9,233 nt of DNA from Saprospiraceae bacterium (lineage in GTDB: Bacteria; Bacteroidota; Bacteroidia; Chitinophagales; Saprospiraceae), in contig JALVCY010000461.1 in assembly GCA_027009605.1 (NCBI GenBank), positions 1-9,233 of the forward strand, given 5' to 3'. Below the pieces are notes generated by a model. That model saw nothing but the letters and a program-made list of their open reading frames with translations. It was not told the DNA's origin and did not search any database. Numbering within the stretch: position 1 is the stretch's first letter; every line of letters begins with the position of its first letter. Below are positions 1 to 6,327 of the stretch, one piece after another. Made by a program: the position numbers and the translations under genes.

Positions 1-64
1 AAAGGGCATTTTCTAACAAAAATTAGCGGGTGGCTAAATAGTTACAAAAAAATAACAATCCTTA

Positions 65-1261
65 ATGGAAATAACTCCGATATATCAAAAACCCATCTTA
101 TACTCCAACTCACCGGTAACCACCATCTCTTATTGGGACGAAGCCGTGAGTGCCTTTGATGAAAAAGACTTTGAAGCCTCCCTTACGGGAACGCTCAACT
201 ATATCAATCAGGACATCTTAAATGGACGCCCCATTACTAATCAGATGGAGGAGATTGTATATCCCCATGGCTCGGCAGAAGTCCGTTTTTCCGTAAGGGA
301 CGGTATTTTTCGGATTCAATCTTCTTTTTTGAGAGTACCGGAGCAAAATAAAGTGCCGCTTTTGCGAAAAGTAGCTGAAATCAACTTTGCCCCCTTGACC
401 TTGGCACAAATTGTCTATTCCGAATCTGAAGGTGGTATTTTGTACTTCTTTTACGAAATGCCCATCGAGCTCGCTCAGCCCAATAAGGTCTATGATCTCA
501 TCAAAGAAATTTGCATTTTTGCAGACGATTTTGATGATGAATTTATCAAAAAATACAAGGCTAGCTTCTATCACTCCCCTATGATTCTGCCACTCTCTGT
601 TGAGAAAAGAGAAAAAGTCCGGGAGCAAATCCAAACGTATCTCCAAGATGCTTCCCAATACATCCAATATTATGAAGCCAAAAGATGGGATGGCTATGTT
701 TTGGCCACCATCATCCAAGTTTTGCTCTCTATCGTTGACAATGCTTATATCAATGGCGTCCTAAAAACATCCATCGAAGAAAAAATCTGGATGTTAAAAG
801 AAGATAAAAACATAGATTTTAGCCGAAAAATATCCATCGGCAAAGACTTCTTGGCCAAATTGAGCAAAATGCCGGCGGATGAAGTAAAAAAAGACATCTT
901 TATTGCCAAAAAATTTATCTCTACCAAATTCAGAACTACCCCCAAGAGTGCCATGGAATTTTTGCAAACCAGTACGGCAGGCATTGAGAAAGATATGGAA
1001 GATAATAACTTTATCGGTGCTTTTTATCAACTAAAATCCGCCTTCCTTAACTTGATGTACGCCTATAATTTGGAGCCTAAAATCTGGAACATCCTTACCG
1101 ATAGCTTGTTTAATGCTTCAGAAACTTCTTGGGATAATGGCACACAAGTACTCAAAGAGACCTTTGACCTAATCATCTCCGGAGAAGTAGATAACCAAAT
1201 AGATGCCTCCAAAAATGAGTTCCCTAAAAAGAAAGGATTTTTTGCTAAGCTTTTTAGCTAA
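65..1261 (+). CDS. Hypothetical protein with N-terminal YbjN / type III chaperone-like domain
   Basis: I do not recognise a named family with confidence. The 398-residue protein has no signal peptide and no clear membrane span, so it is probably cytoplasmic. Residues about 22-170 alternate strands and helices and contain the segment ICIFADDFDDEFIKKY (149-164), which resembles the end of YbjN / Tir-chaperone-like domains; this is a fold impression, not a search result. Residues about 175-375 look mostly helical (for example 211-229, YVLATIIQVLLSIVDNAYI). The tail is basic and aromatic (KKKGFFAKLFS). The start ATG at 65 follows an A-rich leader without a Shine-Dalgarno sequence, as is usual in Bacteroidota. 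The protease gene follows after 18 bp and carries a similar domain at its C terminus, so co-transcription and joint action are likely. The upstream 64 bases show no gene and no clear promoter. Existence of the gene is well supported; its function is unknown. Confidence 0.78.
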   Translation: MEITPIYQKPILYSNSPVTTISYWDEAVSAFDEKDFEASLTGTLNYINQDILNGRPITNQMEEIVYPHGSAEVRFSVRDGIFRIQSSFLRVPEQNKVPLLRKVAEINFAPLTLAQIVYSESEGGILYFFYEMPIELAQPNKVYDLIKEICIFADDFDDEFIKKYKASFYHSPMILPLSVEKREKVREQIQTYLQDASQYIQYYEAKRWDGYVLATIIQVLLSIVDNAYINGVLKTSIEEKIWMLKEDKNIDFSRKISIGKDFLAKLSKMPADEVKKDIFIAKKFISTKFRTTPKSAMEFLQTSTAGIEKDMEDNNFIGAFYQLKSAFLNLMYAYNLEPKIWNILTDSLFNASETSWDNGTQVLKETFDLIISGEVDNQIDASKNEFPKKKGFFAKLFS

Positions 1262-1279
1262 CTTCAATACAAACCCAAA

Positions 1280-2359
1280 ATGCTAGATTTCTCCAAGGCT
1301 ATTTTTAAAATCACTACTTCTTCCGGCTCCGGCACCGGTTTTTATCTTAAAGGCTATGATCTTTTTGTCACCAACTTTCACGTCGTTGCCGGAGAACAAA
1401 AAATCGCACTCCTAGACCAAGACAAGCATCGTATTTTGGGGCACGTCGTCTATGCCAACCAAGCTTCCGATATCGCCTTTATCAAAAGTAAAACACCTCC
1501 ACAAGATTGCCCGCTCATCAGTTTAGATATGGATACGGCCATTCGGAGTCTCCAAAAGATTTATGTCCACGGCTTCCCCTTTGGCATGCCTTACACGATT
1601 ACGGAAGGGGTGATTTCTGCCCCCAACCAATTGATTCAGGGACGCACTTACCTCCAAACGGATGCCGCCGTAAACCCCGGCAATAGCGGTGGCCCCATGC
1701 TCAATGCGGCCGGACAACTCATCGCCGTCACCACTTCCAAGCTGACCCAAGCAGACAATGTCGGTTTTGGGATACCGGTCAAGAACCTCGTTCAAGAAAT
1801 AAACGATTTCAAACCCCAAGACCCGTTTCAATACCATGTCAAATGTGATTCTTGCTCTCTTTTGCTAACCGAAGAGACTGAATTTTGCCCACACTGCGGC
1901 AATGATATTGATTCGATTCTTTTTGAGCGTTTTGGGCTTTCTCTTTTTGCTCAATTTGTGGAAGATGCACTCCAATTGATGGGCATGAATCCCATTCTTG
2001 CCAGAGCGGGAAAAGACTTTTGGGAGTTTCACCAAGGCAGTGCCCTGATTCGTATCTTTGTTTATAAAAACGACTATTTAGTAGCTACTTCTCCGCTCAA
2101 CATTTTGCCGCAAGGTAATCTGAATGACCTTCTAGTCTATATCTTAGACAAAAACCAACCGAATAAACCTTATACCTTGGGCATTTCTGACAATCATATC
2201 TACATCTCCTATCGTGTCCATTTGTCCGATATTTTCTCTACCAAAAAGGACGTCATCATGGAAGAGTTAAGCAGGCTTCCGCAAAAAGCTGACGATTTAG
2301 ATACTTTCTTTGTGGAAAAATACAATTGCCAATATTCGGTTGAGTCTAAAGTGGAATGA
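1280..2359 (+). CDS. Trypsin/HtrA-type serine protease with zinc ribbon and C-terminal YbjN-like domain
   Basis: This is a predicted cytoplasmic serine endopeptidase of 359 residues. Residues about 5-175 form a trypsin-2/HtrA-type domain: TNFHVV places the catalytic His at 34, SDIAFIK the Asp at 64, and NPGNSGGP the Ser at 136. All three residues are present, so it should be active. There is no signal peptide and no PDZ domain, unlike periplasmic DegP/DegS. Instead residues 189-206 hold CDSC and CPHC, a CxxC-x10-CxxC zinc ribbon. Residues about 215-351 form a further domain ending KADDLDTFFVEKY, which resembles the N-terminal domain of the upstream protein and YbjN-like folds (by-eye comparison). 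The ATG at 1280 follows the upstream stop by 18 bp, consistent with one operon. The substrate is unknown; the zinc ribbon and C-terminal domain may recognise a partner or substrate. The protease call is firm; the C-terminal assignment is tentative. Confidence 0.9.
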   Translation: MLDFSKAIFKITTSSGSGTGFYLKGYDLFVTNFHVVAGEQKIALLDQDKHRILGHVVYANQASDIAFIKSKTPPQDCPLISLDMDTAIRSLQKIYVHGFPFGMPYTITEGVISAPNQLIQGRTYLQTDAAVNPGNSGGPMLNAAGQLIAVTTSKLTQADNVGFGIPVKNLVQEINDFKPQDPFQYHVKCDSCSLLLTEETEFCPHCGNDIDSILFERFGLSLFAQFVEDALQLMGMNPILARAGKDFWEFHQGSALIRIFVYKNDYLVATSPLNILPQGNLNDLLVYILDKNQPNKPYTLGISDNHIYISYRVHLSDIFSTKKDVIMEELSRLPQKADDLDTFFVEKYNCQYSVESKVE

Positions 2360-2364
2360 GTTAT

Positions 2365-2420
2365 TGAGTAGTGAGTAGTGAGTAGTGAGTAGTGAGAGAT
2401 GAGTAGTGAGAGATGAGTAA
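2365..2420 (+). repeat. Tandem heptamer array, block 1 (TGAGTAG/TGAGAGA, 8 units)
   Basis: Eight uninterrupted 7-bp units begin 5 bp after the protease stop codon. Four TGAGTAG units are followed by TGAGAGA, TGAGTAG, TGAGAGA and a final TGAGTAA. Because 7 is not a multiple of 3 and the unit contains TGA and TAG, stops fall in every + strand frame. On the - strand the array is open and gives meaningless repetitive peptides. Its role is unknown; slippage or recombination could change the copy number. Confidence 0.95.
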
Positions 2421-2425
2421 GCCGG

Positions 2426-2444
2426 AATCTGCGGGAATCTGCGG
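2426..2444 (+). repeat. Paired AATCTGCGG motif between the heptamer blocks
   Basis: Two copies of AATCTGCGG (2426-2434 and 2436-2444) lie 10 bp apart, sandwiched between the two heptamer blocks. They use the same core and spacing as the larger array at 2545-2638, so they are an outlying unit of that family. Confidence 0.85.
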
Positions 2445-2451
2445 AAAAAAA

Positions 2452-2490
2452 GTAGTGAGAGATGAGTAGTGAGTAGTGAGAGATGAGTTG
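2452..2490 (+). repeat. Tandem heptamer array, block 2
   Basis: After a partial unit (GTAG, 2452-2455), five heptamers follow in phase: TGAGAGA, TGAGTAG, TGAGTAG, TGAGAGA and a degenerate TGAGTTG. The two unit types are the same as in block 1. This suggests that one array was split by insertion of the ATCTGCG pair, or that a mixed unit was duplicated. Confidence 0.92.
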
Positions 2491-2514
2491 CCAAGAAAGA
2501 AATAAATCTGCGAA

Positions 2515-2533
2515 TCCCGACAGCTGTACGGGA
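2515..2533. repeat. Interrupted palindrome TCCCGACAGCTGTACGGGA
   Basis: The arms TCCCG and CGGGA flank the self-complementary ACAGCTGT, with one extra A at 2528. The result is a nearly perfect 9-bp-arm inverted repeat. It sits just after a lone AATCTGCG copy (2505-2512) and before the main repeat array. With no run of T after it, it does not look like a standard rho-independent terminator. It may be a protein-binding dyad or part of a dispersed repeat. Confidence 0.7.
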
Positions 2534-2544
2534 GCGGGAAATAA

Positions 2545-2638
2545 AATCTGCGGAAATCTGCGGGAAACAAATCTGCGTACATCTGCGGGAAACAAATCAG
2601 CGGAAATCTGCGGGAAATAAAATCTGCGCAAATCTACG
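2545..2638 (+). repeat. Approximately 25-bp tandem array of paired ATCTGCG cores
   Basis: Four consecutive units start at 2545, 2570, 2595 and 2621, spaced 25, 25 and 26 bp. Each unit holds two ATCTGCG-type cores 10 bp apart, and the first three end with GCGGGAAA plus CA or TA. Variants are ATCAGCG (2596-2602) and ATCTACG (2632-2638). With 2426-2444 and 2505-2512 this makes eleven copies of the core in the intergenic region, nine of them exact. Repeats of this type seem familiar from Bacteroidota intergenic regions, but I know of no assigned function. Confidence 0.92.
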
Positions 2639-2728
2639 AAAAACCAAAAACCCCAAAAATCTAGCCCCAAAAACAAGAAACTATCCTAAAAAGCTTTCGT
2701 AAATCATAAAAAACTACCATATTTGGGT

Positions 2729-2736
2729 TATCTTTG
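2729..2736 (+). promoter_or_regulatory. Candidate Bacteroidota -7 box (TATCTTTG)
   Basis: TATCTTTG matches the Bacteroidota -7 consensus TAnnTTTG exactly. No good -33 TTG element lies at the usual distance upstream, which weakens the call. If used, transcription would begin near 2742 and leave an untranslated leader of about 66 nt before the ATG at 2808. It would be the promoter for the surface-display cluster. Confidence 0.4.
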
Positions 2737-2807
2737 TGCCCAATACACAAAAAGACCGGGGGCATCCGTTCATGCTGAGTATATCCACCAAAACCGTTGC
2801 AAGACCT

Positions 2808-5252
2808 ATGCGCATAAAACATACTATATCCCCAAATTGGTTCGTAAGCCTTTTTACCCTTCTTTTTCTATTTGGCTTTATGACGACCAACGCTTCTTCA
2901 AATGACCCGCACCCAGACTGTGTTTTGGCTTGCCCAAATGATACCATCCCGCCCGTCATTACCAATTGTCCAAGCGACACAACCTTGGTTTTTGACGAAA
3001 GTATCTGTGGCGCTGTCTATTCTTGGGATGCCATTACGGCCACCGATAATTGCACAACTGTGCCAATGATAAGTTCATCCTATGCTTCGGGCGACACTTT
3101 TCGGCTAGAAACAACGACTGTACTGGTCACTGCCTTAGACTCTGCCGGCTTATCTTCCACCTGTACCTTCGATGTGCACCTATCCAATGTGACTTTTCAA
3201 CTCACCAACTGCCCGGGGAACGTTTACAAAGATGCTGACGCCAATTGCCAAGCGACGGTCACTTGGTCTACTTCGCCTTCCTTCTTGGATAATTGTGGCA
3301 GCAACCCACATTTGGATTCGACCCATGTCAGCGGTTCTAAATTTGATATTGATACGACCACAGTGACTTACACCCTAACCAATGATTTGGGCAACGTTTC
3401 CACTTGTTCATTTCATGTCATTGTGACGGACGTGACGCCCCCCATTTTGACCGGTTGCGACTTGGACACCACGATATACCCGATGGGCTGTTTTGGGATT
3501 TATCTTTGGGACGAAGACCAAATCGTCGTTCAAGACAACTGCAATGCCGTCAAGACACCGGATCCACAGTTTCATTCCGGCTCTAATTTTCCCATGGGTA
3601 CGACCACTGTAACTTACACAGCATCGGACGCACACTATACTACCCAATGCAGCTTTGATGTGACTGTTATAGACACTGTCGCCCCCTTTGCGACCTATTG
3701 CCCCAATGATACGACTGTCATTTTATATACGACTTGCGATTCGACCATTCACTGGACAGATGCCACCTTTTTTGATGGCTGTGACACCATGCCTACGGTA
3801 GGGGTTGATGCCATCAACGGAGGCAGTTTTGCCATTGGCACCCACACCATTACCTATACCGCTGAAGACGATGTCCACAATATCGGGCATTGCCAATTTG
3901 ACCTGACGGTCAAAGATAATGCCCCGCCCGTAATGACTGCTTGTCCTAGCGATACCATTATTTATGTCGGTAACAACTGTACCGTTACCTACAATTACAA
4001 CATGCCTACGGCCACCGATGTCTGTTCCGGAACGATTACTCCTGTTGCGACACCGAGCTATACCCAATTCGATATTGGCATACACAACATTACAATTACA
4101 GCGGAAGATCCCGGGGGCAACCAAGCTTCGTGTAGTTTTGTGGTATTAGCTAGAGACACGACTTTCCCGACGACGATTTGCCCACAGGACATTAAAATAA
4201 ATGCCGATGGCACTACCATTAGCGACCCCGACCACATTATTTTGGGTGTTGCGGCCAATGGCTGTGACATGCCAATCATCAACTTCAAATTTCCCGATAT
4301 AACCGATAATTGTGTCGCCATGTTGGTGGATAGCACTGTACTCGTGGATACTTTTCCGGTAGGAAATTCATTGTATTCTTATAGTTTTGTGGATTCTTCC
4401 GGCAACGCATCTGCCTGTTCGTTTCAAGTAACTGTGAAGCCCATCCAACAATCCATTACCATACAGGCCAGCCAAAACCCGGTTTGTCCCGAAACGGATT
4501 TGACGCTTTCGACTTCGATTACCGACCCGACGGCGACTTATTTGTGGAGCGGTCCTTTTAGTTTTGCCAGTAATGCTCCGACTCCGACGATTCCCGGGTT
4601 TAATTATGCCAATGTCGGCGATTATATGGTCACCGTCACTTTAGGAGGTTGTATTCTCCAGCCGGATAGTCCCTTACACATCTCTGCCGCTCAAGGAATC
4701 AATGCTAACGATGATGCCTTCACCATTCCGATTAATACAACGGATAGCTTAGCGGTCACCATTAATGATGAACTTTTCGGGCAACCGGTCACCGTACAAA
4801 TAGATCAAGCCCCTTTAAATGGAGCTTCCATTGCTGCCAATTCCAAAATAATTTATACCCCTGATGCCGGATATACCGGAGCTGATCAAATTTTTTATTC
4901 GGTCTGTGTGACTAATTGTCCGACCATTTGTGCTACCGCACAAGTCAATATTGAAGTTAATCTAAGTGCCGGTGACACGTGTATCATCCCCACACTCATC
5001 ACCCCTAATGATGACAATCTCAATGATGAATTCATCTTAGACTGCCTAGGTGCTAATTCCGAGCAGTCCAAATTAATTATCTTTAATCAATGGGGCAGTC
5101 GGGTTTATGAAGCCGAACCCTATCTAAATGATTGGAAGGGTACCCTTTCGGGAAATGTAGAACAACCCTTGCCGGATGGGACTTATTTTTATATTTTCTG
5201 GAAAGACAAGACTCAAGAACCCCAAAAAGGATTTATTACTTTATTCCGCTAA
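2808..5252 (+). CDS. Secreted multi-HYR surface protein with type B T9SS C-terminal domain
   Basis: This is a predicted cell-surface protein of 814 residues, exported by Sec and then by the type IX secretion system. Residues 1-31 form a signal peptide (MRIKHT, a hydrophobic stretch at about 11-25, probable cleavage after NASS). Six hyalin (HYR) repeats follow at about 47-127, 128-208, 209-289, 290-370, 371-450 and 451-544. Each has the pattern CP..D...DNC...TYTA.D..G....CSF.V and four cysteines. Residues about 545-626 look Ig/PKD-like, and 627-716 like a bacterial cadherin/Ig-type domain (GYTGADQIFYSVC). Residues 722-814 are the gliding-motility-associated CHU_C domain: TPNDDNLND, IFNQWGSRVYE, LPDGTYFYIF and a terminal KGFITLFR. 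In-frame starts at 2736 (GTG) and 2772 (ATG) would lengthen the N terminus. I prefer 2808 because it gives a normal signal peptide and because the GTG overlaps the candidate -7 box. Ligand and function (adhesion, matrix) are inferred only from the domains. Confidence 0.9.
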   Translation: MRIKHTISPNWFVSLFTLLFLFGFMTTNASSNDPHPDCVLACPNDTIPPVITNCPSDTTLVFDESICGAVYSWDAITATDNCTTVPMISSSYASGDTFRLETTTVLVTALDSAGLSSTCTFDVHLSNVTFQLTNCPGNVYKDADANCQATVTWSTSPSFLDNCGSNPHLDSTHVSGSKFDIDTTTVTYTLTNDLGNVSTCSFHVIVTDVTPPILTGCDLDTTIYPMGCFGIYLWDEDQIVVQDNCNAVKTPDPQFHSGSNFPMGTTTVTYTASDAHYTTQCSFDVTVIDTVAPFATYCPNDTTVILYTTCDSTIHWTDATFFDGCDTMPTVGVDAINGGSFAIGTHTITYTAEDDVHNIGHCQFDLTVKDNAPPVMTACPSDTIIYVGNNCTVTYNYNMPTATDVCSGTITPVATPSYTQFDIGIHNITITAEDPGGNQASCSFVVLARDTTFPTTICPQDIKINADGTTISDPDHIILGVAANGCDMPIINFKFPDITDNCVAMLVDSTVLVDTFPVGNSLYSYSFVDSSGNASACSFQVTVKPIQQSITIQASQNPVCPETDLTLSTSITDPTATYLWSGPFSFASNAPTPTIPGFNYANVGDYMVTVTLGGCILQPDSPLHISAAQGINANDDAFTIPINTTDSLAVTINDELFGQPVTVQIDQAPLNGASIAANSKIIYTPDAGYTGADQIFYSVCVTNCPTICATAQVNIEVNLSAGDTCIIPTLITPNDDNLNDEFILDCLGANSEQSKLIIFNQWGSRVYEAEPYLNDWKGTLSGNVEQPLPDGTYFYIFWKDKTQEPQKGFITLFR

Positions 5253-5275
5253 TTAGGACTACTAAAAACCGAATC

Positions 5276-6235
5276 ATGAAGCATTTTTTACTCCTTATTT
5301 TTGCGTTATTAGCGACGCCTATTTGGGCTCAACAGGATGCACAATTTACGCAGTTTATGTTCAATAAGCAGTATTATAACCCTGCTTACAGCGGCATCCG
5401 CGGCGTCCCCACCATCGGTGCTTTTTATCGCAAACAATGGCTTGGATTCACCGGTGCTCCCGAAAATCAACAACTGGCTTTCAATATGCCGGCCTTTGGA
5501 GACCGTGTCGGACTTGGAGTGCTATTGAATCGCAAGTCCATCGGCATCACTCAAAATATAGGCGCCACGCTTTCCTACTCCTATTCGCTTGCAAAAACAG
5601 ACAATGTGGCACTAAAGATTGGGCTGCAAGGTAGTTTTGAGCAGTTCTCCATTAACTTTGACGACCCATCCAATGTGATTCGAGAGCCGGGAGACCCTTC
5701 CACTAGAAGTGACCAAGCCCAAGTCTCTTCCGGCAATGTCGGAGTCGGTTTATTTTTTAGTCAGACCAATGGCTATTTTGGGGTTTCCATGCCTCAAGTC
5801 TTAGAATCTACCATTGGAGTCAACGATGCAGGAACCTTGACCGCCACCCGGGCTAGGCACTTGTATGCTATGGCCGGAGCTGCCATCCCGATTGGGGACA
5901 AATTCAGACTGTTGCCGGCCGGATTGGTCAAGCTCGTTCGCAATACCCCATTGAGCTACGATGTTAATTTAGGGCTTGAATTTTTTAGGATTTTGACGAT
6001 TGGTGCGTCCTATCGCAGCGACGAAACCGGTGGAGCAGACTCTATAGACTTTCTGGCGCACTTCCTAATCATGAACCGGATGGGGATTGGCGTCTCTTAC
6101 GACAATCCGCTTTCGCCAATGAAAGATTTCTCCAAAGGGAGCATAGAAGTGCTACTACAATATGACCTAAAAACCAAGGATAATTTAAGCTCCGGCTCCG
6201 GAACGGACATGTCTAATCCCCGTTTTTTCTTTTAA
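5276..6235 (+). CDS. PorP/SprF family type IX secretion outer-membrane protein
   Basis: This predicted outer-membrane beta-barrel has 319 residues, a typical length for the PorP/SprF family. A signal peptide (MKHFLLLIFALLATPIWA) is followed by the family's start of the mature chain: QQDAQFTQFMFNKQYYNPAYSG, split here as QQDAQFTQFMF and NKQYYNPAYSG, then YRKQWLGFTGAPENQQ. The rest is alternating amphipathic strands, and the chain ends NPRFFF. Translation could in principle begin at an in-frame ATG at 5132, but that lies inside the preceding gene and would bury the signal peptide, so 5276 is chosen. It starts 23 bp after the stop of the HYR protein. Known biology: SprF in Flavobacterium johnsoniae is encoded next to the type B cargo SprB and is needed for its secretion or surface attachment, and PorP is a T9SS component. 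By inference this is the dedicated partner of the upstream cargo rather than the core PorP. Confidence 0.93.
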   Translation: MKHFLLLIFALLATPIWAQQDAQFTQFMFNKQYYNPAYSGIRGVPTIGAFYRKQWLGFTGAPENQQLAFNMPAFGDRVGLGVLLNRKSIGITQNIGATLSYSYSLAKTDNVALKIGLQGSFEQFSINFDDPSNVIREPGDPSTRSDQAQVSSGNVGVGLFFSQTNGYFGVSMPQVLESTIGVNDAGTLTATRARHLYAMAGAAIPIGDKFRLLPAGLVKLVRNTPLSYDVNLGLEFFRILTIGASYRSDETGGADSIDFLAHFLIMNRMGIGVSYDNPLSPMKDFSKGSIEVLLQYDLKTKDNLSSGSGTDMSNPRFFF

Positions 6236-6327
6236 ATGTTTGGGCTATTCGCTCTTTAGACACCATTGGCCTAGAGCGTTGCGTTATGAATTCTGAACTT
6301 TCGCCTTGCGGCAAATAAGCATAGATT

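Larger units (their letters stand above)
2360..2735. other. 376-bp repeat-rich intergenic region, no gene
   Basis: The region separates the protease module from the surface-display cluster. It holds, in order, heptamer block 1, an ATCTGCG pair, heptamer block 2, a single ATCTGCG core, a palindrome and the 25-bp array. From about 2639 an A/C-rich leader follows, with runs such as CCAAAAACCCCAAAAATC. I see no convincing gene on either strand and no clear terminator for the protease operon. Confidence 0.85.

Noticed and set aside
1280..2359. Annotation as periplasmic DegP/HtrA
   Set aside because: No signal peptide and no PDZ domain; a zinc ribbon follows the protease domain instead.
2545..2638. 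CRISPR array
   Set aside because: The 25-bp units are contiguous with no unique spacers, and there are no cas genes in the window.
2209..2676. Long open frames on the - strand across the repeat region
   Set aside because: They translate the tandem repeats into repetitive strings (HYSLL and RRFPQI types), overlap the protease gene end, and have no domain or start context. They are artefacts of period-7 and period-25 DNA.
2736..2807. GTG start at 2736 for the HYR protein
   Set aside because: It overlaps the candidate -7 box and places 24 extra residues before a normal signal peptide.
2946..4440. Recent transfer of HYR repeats from an animal
   Set aside because: HYR domains are common in Bacteroidota surface proteins, and the flanking signal peptide and T9SS domain are bacterial; nothing in the sequence requires transfer.
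5132..5275. Upstream in-frame start for the PorP/SprF gene
   Set aside because: It lies inside the preceding gene, and the added residues would precede a complete signal peptide starting at 5276.
6286..6318. Ten-codon open frame (MNSELSPCGK) before the OmpA gene
   Set aside because: It is too short and has no supporting context; it may be chance.
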